Shown: one piece after another, positions 1 through 44,856 of the stretch
How positions within the stretch are numbered: the stretch's first letter is position 1
Layout: every line of letters begins with the position of its first letter
From: Bolinopsis microptera
Taxonomy: Eukaryota; Ctenophora; Tentaculata; Lobata; Bolinopsidae
Assembly: GCF_026151205.1 (NCBI RefSeq)
Contig: NC_087083.1
Coordinates: forward strand, 8,119,460 to 8,183,459
DNA: 64,000 nt
Direction: 5' to 3'
Notes under the pieces: model-generated
Databases searched by the model: none
Told to the model about the DNA's origin: nothing
Seen by the model: only the letters and a program-made list of their open reading frames with translations
Program-made: the position numbers and the translations under genes

Positions 1-255
1 TAGGAGGACTATAAGTGACCAACTCTGCCCAGCTGAGGTAATCTGTGCTCCACCGTGGCGAGAAACTGCCTGAATAGAAAAGGTAATTAAAACAATATAT
101 ACATTCAAAGATTCAATTATCAGCGCTTTTCCGTAGAGAAAATCGATTATAAGCGCTTATTTTTTAACCGCTTATAAGCGCTTTGTATGCGTTGATAAAT
201 GGTGTATTTTCGGAAAAAACGCCTAAAAAGCGCCTAAAAAGCGCTCAGTAAGCAA
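1..255. other. Left edge, AAGCGCTT-rich palindromic stretch
   Basis: No gene is visible. Between about 120 and 265 the motif AGCGCTT and its extension TTATAAGCGCTT recur several times in both orientations, interspersed with GCGCCTAAAAA. This looks like a decayed repeat. It lies just downstream of the stop of the minus-strand secreted-protein gene, so part of it could be that gene's 3' UTR. Confidence 0.4.
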
Positions 256-3200
256 TTATAAGCGACAACGAGAAAATTTCATTTGTGGCAACTTGCCTGA
301 ACTAAGTGGTGGTGCCCCATACTTTGATAACTCAGTAATTATTCGCTGTTGCCAGTTGTTTATTAGTTCTAGTGCTGCTTTTGAGAATTCTTGGTCACCT
401 TTTTCGGATTGTCGCCTCTGTAGTTTGGTTTGGAGTTACGTTGAGATTTTTATATTTGGTAATTAATTGTAAAATAATGCAAATTTATACTAATTTTACA
501 GCTGTAAATAATGCATCTATCATTTTGTTAAAATACACCATAAACTATAATATACGTGCAATGGTGGCCTGGCTTGCTCTTCACAATAGGTAGGTGCTCT
601 TTCTAAAAAGAATCTTAAAACTATCTCTCAGGGGAATCCCTGCTATATTTTAATACTTACAAATTAATTCTTTAATTCAATAATTAATTAATTACAATTA
701 ATAATTGTGACACATTTACTAACGTGAAAACGCCGCTTGAACTTATGTTGTCGATTGAGATTCGTTATTCTTTTCTCCAACAAATTTTTGATAAAACCAT
801 TCACATACTCTTTGCTGAGTCTATTTTCTGTATTTTTAAACTCCTCACTGTCCTGAAGGTTTTAATATTACCTTATATGGTAGTGTCCCTATGGTAACTA
901 TATATTACCTTATATGGTAGCTAAATTTCACCGAGACTAATTTGGATGCATTTATACCTCGTAGAAAGTTAATATACTGACATCCAATTTATACTTATTA
1001 TAGTGGGAAAAAATGGGGTTCAAAATTTGATTTAGAAAAATAACTGAGGTAGAAAAAGAAATCCATATAAATAAGAAACATTTTATACGAAACAGTTTTT
1101 TTAATTCACCCTATCAAAAGAGATGTAAAATGATTTGAGGTGTAAAATATCCTGATTAAAAAATAACCATGTATTTGAAATGTAAAATATCCTGATTAAA
1201 AACTAACCATGTATTTGAGATTTAAAATATCCTGAATTAAAAACTAACCATGTATTTAAGGTTACCTGGTTACCTGGTTACCTGGTTACCTGGTTACCTG
1301 GTTACCTGGTTACCTGGTTACCTGGTTACCTGGTTACCTGGTTACCTGGTTACCTGGTTACCTGGTTACCTGGTTACCTGGTTACCTGGTTACCTGGTTA
1401 CCTGGTTACCTGGTTACCTGGTTACCTGGTTACCTGGTTACCTGGTTACCTGGTTACCTGGTTACCTGGTTACCTGGTTACCTGGTTACCTGGTTACCTG
1501 GTTACCTGGTTACCTGGTTACCTGGTTACCTGGTTACCTGGTTACCTGGTTACCTGGTTACCTGGTTACCTGGTTACCTGGTTACCTGGTTACCTGGTTA
1601 CCTGGTTACCTGGTTACCTGGTTACCTGGTTACCTGGTTACCTGGTTAAAAACTAACCATGTATTTGTCAACAATCTTTAGCTTCTTCTCGTTAATATCT
1701 TCCTCCTTTACATTTTCCCACTCATTTGTATTCTTATATTCACATACTACATGCTCAGTTTTCTCCGCTTTTATACTATCAATCTGCAAATAAATTATAA
1801 TATATCTGTACATGACAGTAACACCCTGATTTACAATTTGTAGTTTGTGTGCAGGGGTTTGTGTCGGCAAATGACCTCACAGGAAGTTCGGTGACCATCT
1901 AGCGCACCGTTTCCACACCAAACAATTTTTATTTGAGAATACCTATTTCTGTAATCGTGCATTTCCTGGTTAAAGTGCATTTTTCAGAAAAGCACAATAT
2001 GTTTTGTTTTGAAGGCTATAAGTCAATCATTTCTTGTGATATCGAACTGAAATGTTACACGAAGTTTATTCATATCTTATTCAAGATGTGTGTAAAATTT
2101 TGATATATCTGAACAGGCTGCGTTTTTATAAAATTTGTTAAGTCAAAAAGTGGTAATTTTACTTTTCAGGCTTGTTTTGACCAAGTTCGTCAAGAAACAT
2201 CGGATTGTTTTGACAGTTGACATGAAATTGTTCACTGAATTTTGCCGCAGTTTTTGATGCCCTAAAAATGTGTTTATTCAACTGGAAAGTTGATCTTTTG
2301 GACATCAAAGCCAAACAACAAATTTAGGCATATTTTTCGGTTTCATATTTACAGATTTTTCTAACATTTCGATAGGAATGTGCTAAAGACTTTCGAAAGA
2401 GTGCAAAATTACCGAAACTAGCACATTTATATATGAGTTATGAATAATCAAACACCCTAAAATGCTTCCTTTTAAAGTTATGGTAGAAAATGTGATTTTT
2501 GTATCTGCAAACCCAAGCATGAATTTCGCCGCGGTTACACCACGCAAGATCAAATTTCCCTACAATGTAATTGTTGTATTGCATCCCAGAGTGCTAGTGG
2601 TGTTTGGCGCACGTTATAATCGTTTTTATCATATTAGCTGGCCAAGCTTGGTACAATCAGTGAATCCACTTTGAAGTGTCCAATTCCACAATCCTACATC
2701 AAGCGTCAAATCGACAACAAAGTCAACAGACTGAATCAGGAAACTTGGTTAACTGACGGTCCCAGACACACCAAACTGACACTCGGCCACAAGCACGCCA
2801 AAATCATCAAAAACCTCAACACTACACTCAGCAACAATAGACAAGATTACAGAACTGCAGTTCACCTCATCACGGGTCACTGCGGCTTAAACAAACACCT
2901 TCACACCATTTGCAAATCAAACACCAGTGCTTGTCCTATGTGCGGCGACGGAGAGGAAACTGTCTCACACTTCCTTGGACAGTGTCCGGCTATTGCCCAA
3001 ATTAGAGGTCAATATTTCCAGGACTACTACCTCTCTGTCAATGACATATTCGACAACCAACACATCACCACGATTGTCAATTTCGCAAACCGCACCAAAC
3101 GCTTAATTGTGCCGGAAGAGCTGGATCAGACCGGGGTGACTTAAAGTATTATCTCAAATGCTGTCTCGTCTCGTTTTACTTTTCCAAACCCACTGGGTTT

Positions 3201-5006
3201 GGAAAAGTAAAACGGTTTAACCCAGCTGGCATTTAAGCGTATCATTTTGACTCATATCACTTCTTACAGTTACACCATCCTCCACCATTCACTCTGATTT
3301 CACCGGCAACTTTCCCCAGGGTTGCCACACCCCAGAGGTAGGCAGAGCATCTCAATGCTATCCTCTCGTGGGCTATCTTGGCCCAGCCTCTCTTTTTTTT
3401 AAAAAGAAAAAAAAAAGGCGTGAACAAATTTAAAACTTTGACGCGTCACGTCGATTTGGGGTTTGGTTGTAGAACACTTCATATTTTTCGTGGTTTTGTT
3501 TTGTGTTAACAATGCGTACATCATGTCACGTCATATAATTATTGTTTCGCACGCAAACTTTATTGACTGTTATATAATATTCCGTCTCATCTTAGTTATT
3601 ATTTGAATCTAACATTAACTAATAAATTTTGATGCTAGATGGTCACTAAACTTCCTATGAAGCCATGAGGTCATTCGGGCTGGAAATTTTTGGTGTATGC
3701 CCACCAACTAAAGGTGCTGTGAAGTATTACTGTAATTAATTGATAAATTTCAGAATTGATGAAGATGTAGACCATCGAAAATATTTTTGTGTGATTAACT
3801 GCTTGTTTCATTTGTTGAGCTCGCTAGTGGAGGAAAAACAGAATTTTCACCTACCATTAGGTATCAACATTATAACTGTAGTACTATCTCAACTGACGTA
3901 TACCGACTCAAGGTTCCGTGAAAGTTGGGGAAATGTTAGCGTGATCTATAATTTACATAGTTACAATGCATTTTTCATGATTCGAACTGTACCACCGGAC
4001 ATAACCGGACTTAGTCGGACTGAACCGGACTTAGCCGGACTGAGCCGGACTTAGCCGGACTGAGCAAGACTTAGCCGGACTGAGCAAGACTTAGCCGGAC
4101 TGAGCAAGACTTAGCCGGACTGAGCCAGACTTAGCCGGACTGAGCCAGACTTAGCCGGACTGAGCCGGACTTAGCCGGACTGAGCCAGACTGAGCCGGAC
4201 TGAGTCAGACTTAGCCGGACTGAGCCAGACTTAGCCGGACTGAGCCAGACTTAGCCGGACTGAGCCAGACTTAGCCGGACTGAGCTGGACTTAGCCGGAC
4301 TGAGCCAGACTGAGCCGGACTGAGTCAGACTTAGCCGGACTGAGCCAGACTGAGCAAGACTTAGCCGGACTTAGCCGGACTGAGCCGGACTTAGCCGGAC
4401 TGAGTCAGACTTAGCCGGACTGAGCCGGACTTAGCCGGACTGAGTCAGACTTAGCCGGACTGAGCCAGACTGAGCAAGACTTAGCCGGACTGAGCCGGAC
4501 TTAGCCGGATTTAACTGAATTCAGCTGGACTTAACTGAATTCAGCTGGACTTAGCCAGACTTAGCCGAAATAAGCTAGAAGTTAATGACACAATAACAAT
4601 GGTTGAAAAAAGTAAAAAATCACCTTGTAACCCTTTTCTATACACTCCAACACTTCATCATTGGAGCTTTGACAGCTTTTCCAGGCTTTAGTTTTCTTCA
4701 CAGACTGGGGTAAAGAGCTCAGTACGCCGTGACAGGTCGGATCCTCCTGAATTAAACGGATTAAACGATTCAAAAGTTAAATTACAATGGTAATGGCTGA
4801 CCCAATATAAAAAGTAAATTTACCCAAAAGTATATACAAGAAAGAAAATTGGAAACACCATAATATAATAAACAAAAAATACTTCCCACAAATTTGTTGA
4901 ATGAGGTAAATAAAAAATAACTCTTCTAAAAGTGTACCTGGATATCCCCTGCTAGCACCACCTGATGGCTCCAGGATAAGAGCAACAAAACAGACACGGT
5001 CAGCAT
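256..5006 (-). CDS. Unrecognised secreted protein, five exons
   Basis: Minus-strand exons, 5' to 3': 4938-5006, 4624-4746, 1658-1783, 724-852, 256-417. Lengths 69, 123, 126, 129 and 162 nt are all multiples of three, so every intron is phase 0, and the joined frame encodes about 202 aa ending in TAA. Exon 1 reads as a classic signal peptide (MLTVSVLLLLSWSHQVVLA, then GDIQ). Exon 2 has four cysteines (PTCHG, KSCQS, LECIE region), exon 3 one (VVCEY). Exons 4-5 are lysine/arginine rich, include a helical stretch (LELINNWQQRIITEL), and end near SRCRL. Acceptors are CAG-type; donors are GTACAC, GTGATT, GTTAGT and GTTAGT. I do not recognise the family. Intron 2 contains a LINE fragment and a 0.55 kb minisatellite; the exon 3 donor is tandemly duplicated. 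Splicing is inferred from sequence only. Confidence 0.68.
1117..1257. repeat. 42-bp tandem copies of the exon 3 donor region
   Basis: Three imperfect units of about 42 bp each end in AACCATGTATTT. On the minus strand this is AAATACATG followed by GTTAGT, the exact end of exon 3 (1658) plus its donor. One unit carries GTTATT instead. The copies lie in the intron downstream of the functional donor, on the far side of the 8-bp microsatellite. Confidence 0.75.
1258..1648. repeat. (CCTGGTTA)n 8-bp tandem array, about 49 copies
   Basis: A nearly perfect array of the octamer CCTGGTTA. It sits inside one unit of the flanking 42-bp repeat, where the ordinary unit reads CCTGATTA, so the octamer probably arose by expansion within that unit. 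It begins about 9 nt into the intron from the exon 3 donor at 1658. Open frames through it are artefacts of the repeat. Confidence 0.95.
2510..2665. repeat. Dispersed repeat, copy A (left part)
   Basis: The stretch with GCCGCGGTTACACCACGC followed by ATCAAATTTCCCTACAATGT recurs at about 51208-51300. A second shared block, including GTCACGTCGAT and GGTTTGGTTGTAGA, occurs at about 3435-3520 here and at 51435-51515 there. The LINE fragment at 2667-3417 therefore seems to interrupt this copy. The family is not identified. Confidence 0.6.
2667..3417 (+). mobile_element. 5'-truncated non-LTR retrotransposon (LINE) fragment
   Basis: The plus-strand frame 2674-3144 encodes about 156 aa resembling the C-terminal end of a LINE ORF2. 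It has an RNase H-like tail segment (RTAVHLITGHCGLNKHL) and a CPMCGDGEETVSHFLGQC zinc-knuckle-like block of C-x2-C...H-x4-C type, which closes the ORF2 of many jockey/I/RTE-related elements. The 3' UTR holds a perfect hairpin at 3172-3214, and the copy ends in an A-rich tail with TTTTTTTTAAAAAGAAAAAA at 3390-3416. No reverse transcriptase remains, so the copy is 5' truncated and dead. It lies in intron 2 of the secreted-protein gene, antisense to it. Confidence 0.75.
3172..3214 (+). other. Perfect 21-bp hairpin in LINE 3' UTR
   Basis: A left arm of 21 bp starting CGTTTTACTTTTCC is followed by one base and its exact reverse complement. It sits just after the LINE stop codon, where some non-LTR elements carry a 3' stem-loop recognised by their reverse transcriptase. 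Confidence 0.8.
4001..4570. repeat. (CCGGACTKAG)n 10/20-bp minisatellite
   Basis: About 57 copies of a 10-bp monomer, CCGGACTTAG or CCGGACTGAG, largely alternating to make a 20-bp higher-order unit. Variants include AAGACTTAG and CCAGACTGAG. It ends about 55 bp from exon 2 of the minus-strand secreted-protein gene. Confidence 0.95.
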
Positions 5007-7019
5007 TTCAAATGGCGGGGGATGGGTCACTTTACATAGGTAACATAAGTAACATGGGTCACTTTACAAGCATTAACATGTTTGTTGCTGCTATAATTGA
5101 TTTTCTATCGGCTTGTTCTGAGAACGTTGAGATTCCTATTTGACAAATTAAGTCGTGAGGTATTGTTCCGCCATTTTGAAAATTAATGTTGATCTGACCA
5201 TTATAGCTTTATAGGTAGCACATACTGTTAAATCGATTTCATTGATCATGCAACTATTTTTAGTGTGCTAGCCGGGCTTTAAATCTGCAGAAGAATGTAA
5301 AAAAGATGAGAATAAATCTTAGGTTTTTAATTTTGGTCATCATAAAAATATATTTTGTTTGTTAATTTATGAAAATTGTAAATTTGAATTTTAAAAGAAT
5401 TTACTTTCATAAAATATTTTTACATTCAAAATAAAAAACGTATTAAAAAAATCGTTAAATGAATACAAAGTGTTACAAAAAATTTTATAAAAAACTTTAT
5501 GCTAACACGGCTCAAGCGGTACAAGCGGCTCGTCACAGTTTCATCAGGTTCCACTCTTAACATCAATCAAACCATATTAGGCTCCCACGTTTCACACTTC
5601 TCATTGGTCAGTACGATTCCCGCCATTTTCACTCCACACTAGATACATACCTACACACTTCACGTCATGCACCTGTTCACCGTTGTAGAACTCCATGCTT
5701 CTGTATCATGTGTAGTTTATTCAGTAGTAGTTTTAGGAATGTACAGTATTTACTACAAATGTTTGTCGTCGTATAAACTAATTTTGTTATGAATTTTGTT
5801 ATGACTTTTTTGTATCGAATTTTTGGATAAATTTGATTGATTAAAAATAAATAAATTTACACAAATTTTGCCTCAGATATATGTTTTTTACGTTTTGCAT
5901 TTTTAACACTTGTTTTTAGATCATGAATACGATGTAGTTACATTGAAACGTCGAGTAAACTCCTTTCCCTAATAAGAGCATTTTTACTTGTCGCAACAAC
6001 CGGGATAAAGATAATTTTACACGGAATACATATTATGTCTAACTTCTATGTTAATCCTACGATACATTATATATATTGCTTTGGAAAGTTGTACAGCACG
6101 GTTTTGTTATAATATATAAACATTTCCCTAGAGTTATCATATAGGTAAAAATTATTCCGTTAACTGTAAAGCAGAAAGTAAACGATTTCACAAAAGCTTT
6201 GAGAGAGAAAGAAAAAGCTGTATAAAAATGGAAAATGTACGTCCTAATAATAAGGACGTACTGCCTACCTGCCTAGGTCGGTCCAGATGAAATCTGGAAC
6301 GAGTTTCGTGTCAGCGCATGTCTCCATTTATCTCTATCACTCATGAGCAGACGTATCATGTTAAGTTGTCTAGCTCGATGAAATATAGATAAGCGGGTGC
6401 GTGGCAAAAAACTTTGCGAGTACCAAGGTATTGCTAGAGCCCACTAGCATCAGAAATTAGGTGTTTCATCCACATCTCTAGAAGTATTGTACCTGTGTAA
6501 TCAATTACTACTGGCTGATATTTGAGCTGAAAGTTAATTCTGGTCCTATCTGTACAACATGTTAACATTTTATCATGTGATATGATCCTGTATCTAGCCC
6601 GTTAGAACTCATAAATAAAAACTACTTAATTCTTTTACCTGCAAATATAGAAAATATTCCTCAAATGGCATAATCGCAGCTTAGTCACACTGTTATTTAT
6701 TAACGCATATCGGAGAGATGTGTACAATAATACGAACAGTATATTGTGCAGTTTAGACTAATGTAGGTTTAGGTGGAACAGGTGGGGTAGTGGCCGGGGG
6801 GGGGGGGGGGAGAGGGGGTATCTCTTTTGTTTAGACTCGCTATCTGTCGGACAGTACTATTAAACTACGTCAGTTGATCTGACGATATTGGTTTTTCTGT
6901 AGAGATGGGTGTATTTTTAGATAGCCTCTTTGAAGGCGAAGTCTTAAAGATGGAACAATCAAACACATTATATTATTAAAATGATGTGCTCAATATTACA
7001 ATTCAAAGTCACGTGTTCA
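5007..7019. other. Intergenic, no gene seen
   Basis: AT-rich spacer between the secreted-protein gene and the GPCR, which are in the same orientation. It should contain the promoter of the former and the 3' UTR of the latter; TTTATT at 6697 would be an AATAAA signal on the minus strand. Also present are a short hairpin (ACGTCCT..AGGACGT near 6240-6262) and a 14-G tract near 6797. Confidence 0.5.
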
Positions 7020-8072
7020 CTATAAAGCTGTGTCCTGATTGGCTGTCGGGTTCCTGAAAGTTATCCCCTCCACCACACTAGTCGTCTCTATAGCTGGAAG
7101 ATTACCTGAGGATACTGGTACCAGCTGGTGTAATCCTGGTACTGGTGGTCGAACAGGATTAGAAGTAAATTTACCTCTTCTCATTCTACTGCCACAAAAT
7201 ACAATCTTCCTTGCAAGATCCTGAACGTACTTTCCAAATCTTCTGTTCGTTATTGTGTACAATATTGGGTTGCCACAGACATTAAGAAATATAAAGTGAA
7301 ATGCCATGAGGTCCATAGCAGGAGACACTTTAATTCCTTGGCCTTTGAGTAAAGTAACCACCGCAAACGGGGCAATACTACAGATGAAGAGACCAGATAA
7401 GAGTAAAGTGGTGATCAAACCTTTCAAGTTAACGGAACTGTTTGGGCTGTGTCTCTTCTTTTGTCGATAAGCCACCAAGAGTAAAATCAAGTTGAAAACT
7501 GTGATGAGGATAATGGGTACTATAGCCTGTAGGATGAGTGCAGTCCCCCATAAAGGGGCAGCATCCTGATTTGTATAAATTGTAGTGAGGCATTCAGCAC
7601 TCGCAGGTACAAACACAAAATTGGACTTGTAGCCTAAAGATATCGCTGGTCCAGCCATCGCGAAAATCCAGATCATTAAAATAGCTAGATGAATGGACCT
7701 CTTTGAAATTACATGGAATGGGGAAGCAATCATTCTGAGTCTGTAGGCTGATATTGCCAGGACAATGAGGCTGTTTGCACCGCCAGAGATGAACGGCAGA
7801 TGAGCGCTGATGAAGCAATAGATGTCACCCATAATGTACCTCCCTGCGAAGTAGGTGACAGTGATAGGTATCACCGCCACTATAGTGTATAGCATATCCG
7901 CCACTGCCAGGTTCCTTACCAGTACAATGGAGATCCGGTCTAGTTTTATGGCGTTATACCGGATAGATGAGTAGACGACGAGGCCGTTTCCAACCAGACC
8001 CATTATTACAACCAGCAGGCAGAATGTTGCCAGGGGAACCACTTGTGCTGTGCTCAGCGTCAACTCCAACAT
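7020..8072 (-). CDS. Class A (rhodopsin-type) G protein-coupled receptor, intronless
   Basis: A single-exon receptor of 350 aa with seven hydrophobic helices. Visible landmarks are GN in TM1 (residues 28-29, N1.50), LAVAD in TM2 (D59, 2.50), the conserved disulphide pair C86 at the start of TM3 and C161 in ECL2, P186 in TM5, and NPILY at 268-272 in TM7, followed by helix 8 and a cysteine at about 293 that could be palmitoylated. The DRY motif is replaced by AYRLRM (109-114), and TM6 has CSIAPF rather than CWxP. Both departures occur among cnidarian lineage-specific receptors, and intronless receptors are common there. Ligand and G protein coupling cannot be read from the sequence. The start MLELTLSTAQ gives a short, normal N-terminus without a signal peptide. 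Confidence 0.93.
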   Translation of the reverse strand: MLELTLSTAQVVPLATFCLLVVIMGLVGNGLVVYSSIRYNAIKLDRISIVLVRNLAVADMLYTIVAVIPITVTYFAGRYIMGDIYCFISAHLPFISGGANSLIVLAISAYRLRMIASPFHVISKRSIHLAILMIWIFAMAGPAISLGYKSNFVFVPASAECLTTIYTNQDAAPLWGTALILQAIVPIILITVFNLILLLVAYRQKKRHSPNSSVNLKGLITTLLLSGLFICSIAPFAVVTLLKGQGIKVSPAMDLMAFHFIFLNVCGNPILYTITNRRFGKYVQDLARKIVFCGSRMRRGKFTSNPVRPPVPGLHQLVPVSSGNLPAIETTSVVEGITFRNPTANQDTAL

Positions 8073-9251
8073 TCCTCCTTATCTAATTATAATGATTTGT
8101 TCAAATTAGGCAATTTTAGACAAGATTTACTACAACAGCTTGAGAAAGAGTAACGAGCACTAAAAACAAATAATTGATATTCCGTGGATATGAAAATATC
8201 ACCATGTTCGTGTCCCTCGACGTGACGATAAAAATGATGCGAAGGACAAAGGACGAAGGTGCTAGCAGCAGCTGCAGCCGATGCTATTAAATACGGAGTG
8301 CTCAAGGCAATCGTACAAATACGAAAAAAAACATTTCTTGCCGATGGAGGATTAACTTGGGGCCATATGTCCGTGGGGTCCCTAAATTTCGGTAAAATTA
8401 ATATAGATAATACACTTTTATAGAAAATTGCCATAAATGTTTGCGCAGATGGTTCCATAAATCAGTAAAACTATCGCACTATCTATTAAAATTGAAGACA
8501 ACAACTCTCACTTGATAGTTGATGGGTAATTTGGATTCTGAACAAATAATCGATATAGCTCTGTAGTCGATGCATTACGGAAAATTTGAAAATGTTGAGT
8601 ATCGGCAGAAGACAACAACTATAACAAGGTCAGGTGATCAGGTGATCAGGTGATCAGGTGATCAGGTGATCAGGTGATCAGGTGATCAGGTGATCAGGTG
8701 ATCAGGTGATCAGGTGATCAGGTGATCAGGTGATCAGGTGATCAGGTGATCAGGTGATCAGGTGATCAGGTGATCAGGTGATCAGGTGATCAGGTGATCA
8801 GGTGATCAGGTGATCAGGTGATCAGGTGATCAGGTGATCAGGTGATCAGGTGATCAGGTTTTCTTCTGCTGCTGCTCAGCCTCCCCCGATTATGTCATGT
8901 TGGTAATCGCACTATATACTTATATAGTTCTAAAACTTCTAAAATTATTATACATCTGAATGTAGGTGAAAAACTTATAAATTTCCATTATCCATCTCAA
9001 ACACCATGAGTAGTGTGTGATAGACTGATAGAGTCTTTAATCCTATAGCACCATGAGTCGTTCGTAATGGAGTTTTTAACCCTATAGCTGAACGGTACGT
9101 ATCGCATCTCGTAATCCATTACGTGCCGTCTACAGCTGCAGTACGTGCCATCTAACTATAATGATGACTGTATCACGTACTCAGAAAGTGCCGTATAGGT
9201 TAAACAAAGACTCCATCTCATAATCAATTACGTGCCGTATATCTGGAGTCT
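8073..9251. other. Intergenic between GPCR and TRPM2-like gene
   Basis: No convincing gene. It should hold the GPCR 5' region and the TRPM2-like 3' UTR (an ATTAAA on the minus strand near 9034-9039 is a possible poly(A) signal). It also has an octamer array at 8633-8858 and, at 9000-9240, loosely repeated TACGTGCCGTCTA / CCATGAGT words. Confidence 0.5.
8633..8858. repeat. (AGGTGATC)n 8-bp tandem array, about 28 copies
   Basis: A perfect octamer array that embeds the palindrome TGATCA once per unit. Read on the plus strand each unit also resembles a splice donor (CAG then GTGATC). No exon was found next to it. Confidence 0.95.
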
Positions 9252-42252
<33,001 letters not shown>

Positions 42253-42956
42253 GTTCCTCACAGGCCAGACATGAACAAGTAGTATGTTCCACACAAGTAC
42301 GCTACTCAATAAACTAGAAACTGTTATAATCCGTTAAGTGGGCAGTACACGAAAACGTGAATGGTTAATGGTTATAATATACAGCTTATAGTTTACAAGT
42401 TTATTATAAATCTTCCGTGGAACTAGATGTGCTCAGTTATTTTTTCCCTGGTCTGTTAAATGTACACAGGATATGTATAAATGTACACTAGATGTGTACC
42501 TATATATCCAGTGTACATTTAACACACCAGGGACAAGATATTCGATATATCTAACGAAACGGTTTAAGGACCAGAAAGTATTTTGTAAGTTAAACAAAAG
42601 GTTTTGGCCAACTTATAAAAAGTCTCGTGCAGATTGCAGATTGAACCAAAATATGTTATAATTGTACCGTGTAAAGTGTACCATGCTTTTTGGTGCACAT
42701 TCCGCAGTTGTTTGTGTTCAGAGATAGATAAACAACACATGTGTCAGCAAAGCTTCTGGGATATATCAGACGTGTGGATACAAAGCTTCTGGGATATATT
42801 ATAGTTGAATACACAAACATTTGTTTCTATGAGAAGGGTGAGCAAGAAATGTTTGGCACTCAAAGCGTAATAGTCTAATCCAGGTTTTTGAGGTTTATCT
42901 TGGTACTTTATCATGGTACTGTATTTGAACAAAACCCACCATTGGGTAGAGTGAAC

Positions 42957-43312
42957 CGCTGCCAGTGTCTCTTTTTCCTGAATCCCAAACAAAAGTAAAT
43001 TATATTAATATGAATGACCGTCCGTAAATGCAAAATGATACCGAGAATGAAATCGGTCGCCCCCTTCTTCCATTGGAATATTATATTAAGAAAAACTTCC
43101 CGAAGGCAGCTCTACTCGGCAATAATGATTCCATAAACATCAGCTAATTAGACACTAACTACCACCCTTATCCGGAAATGTGGCCTCGGCCACTTTATTC
43201 TGCTGATGCACAATGATTATACTTTAAAACAATTCATGATTGTTTGATTCTACGTCACGTCGGAATCGCAAGTAGGATAAATCAAAATAATCATTCAATT
43301 GTACTTTGCCTT
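42957..43312. repeat. About 355-bp dispersed duplication, copy 1
   Basis: From GCTGCCAGTGTCTCT to TGTACTTTGCCTT, almost identical to 46103-46452 in the same orientation. The only differences seen are a short indel near TTTTTCCTGAATCCC and one base near ACGTCACGTCG. High identity and defined ends suggest a recently active non-autonomous repeat or a recent duplication. Confidence 0.88.
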
Positions 43313-43399
43313 AGCTATGCTACAAATAATTAACTTGTGAATAAATATTATTCGTTACTTTTTATTCAATAATTTATTAAAATATTAAATTTATTCGAA

Positions 43400-43990
43400 T
43401 AGCTTACATGTAATAATGTAATATCCGGATTGAAACATTATCTATTAATCGCATAACGAATAGCGTACACTTGCACATGAGCCTATAAATACTATTTGTT
43501 ACGTCATTAAATTAACTCGTGTAACCCGTGCCTACGGCCGGGGGTGGGGGCCGGGACTTCACTATCGCAGTTAAATTTCAAAAGTATAAACGGTGCGAAG
43601 GTTTAAACGGTGTAAAAGCATGATCACTCGCTCAGTCAAAACCAACACGTATCCAATAGTAATACTTAATAGGCAATCTTGCAGCTCCTAGCTCTACTGC
43701 CAAATTACCTAATTATAAACCAATGCTGTAATTAGAGAATTAGGGGTCGAGCTGTAAATGGGGAGAGAGAGTGTGAGAGAGGGGAAAAAGTGAAACACTT
43801 TAGTGTCACATTTGGGGTACAAAACCATCAATTAAACCACTTACCACCGGCCGATTTATAAAAACTTTGCTTATTTGCTTCCTCATAGTTTTCTCGGCAC
43901 TATACCGAAAAGAACCAGTCCCTTAACTCTAACCGTTTTCTTGATAAAGCCGTTCGGAAATTACACGCGCACAGACGCACACACATTTTG
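43400..43990. repeat. Dispersed repeat cluster
   Basis: 43513-43600 is the inverted counterpart of 27405-27480, and 43790-43990 of 38630-38820. As the two blocks lie close together only here, this may be the most complete copy of one larger unidentified element. Confidence 0.55.
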
Positions 43991-44278
43991 AGATTTTTAG
44001 TATAGATTCGAATAGCCTACACTTGCATTTGACTTATTGACATTGTTCGGCATCCTATTGTACTGCTACAAAGTCGTGTTTCAAACTGCATTCGATAATA
44101 CAGTCATGTCAATTGCTTGACTGCATGACCGATATGTTCGAAACGTTCGGGACACATGTGTAGAACACACTCAGGTGTACTAACTTAAGTATACAGGTTG
44201 GTTTAACCACTGAGTTTTACAAAAACAACCCACTTCGATGCAGTTATTGTTTTGTTCTAATTTTTCTATGAGTGCAGA

Positions 44279-44415
44279 TCAATTAGGCACGAGTGTTGTT
44301 CAATTAGGCACGAGTGTTGTTCAATTAGGCACGAGTGTTGTTCAATTAGGCACGAGTGTTGGTCAATTAGGCACGAGTGTTGGTCAATTAGGCACGAGTC
44401 TTGGTCAATTAGGCA
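44279..44415. repeat. 21-bp tandem repeat (CAATTAGGCACGAGTGTTGTT)n
   Basis: About six and a half copies, the later ones with GTTGG. The plus-strand frame with repeated QLGTSVV through it is probably not a gene: it has no clear signal peptide, no splice context and no other support. Confidence 0.9.
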
Positions 44416-44856
44416 ATTAGTAATGATAATAGTTTTGCTCTGATCTTACTTTTATAAGTGCTTAGTGCTGGAGATTTTTTTTTCTGACTTGACAGCACAA
44501 ACATTGGTTACGATGTAGTATTAGACCTAATTCTACTGTTTTCATTTCAAATTCGTTGATGGCACTTACCCATGAGCAACATTTGCAACTTTTATCCAAC
44601 CTGAAAGAGCATTTGGGTAGTACACTGTAAATAAATAATAAGTTTGATCTGACAACCCAATGAAAGAGCATATTTAATATAACACAACTCTATGATAGCA
44701 CGTGATGCGTCAATTAGATACGGAAAATTGAACAGGGTCGCCAACAATAACATCAAAGCTGTGACCTAATTCACCTTTGATATGGTGTATCAGACTAAAA
44801 TATCTATTATCACATGCTGACATTCACCAAGTGTAAACTCTGCCCTGACTCACTAA

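Noticed and set aside
4001-4570. CRISPR-like array
   Set aside because: The repeats here and elsewhere are head-to-tail without unique spacers, and this is animal DNA.
8087-8458. A 123-aa minus-strand frame upstream of the GPCR
   Set aside because: Low-complexity composition, no domain, no splice context; likely 5' flank of the GPCR.
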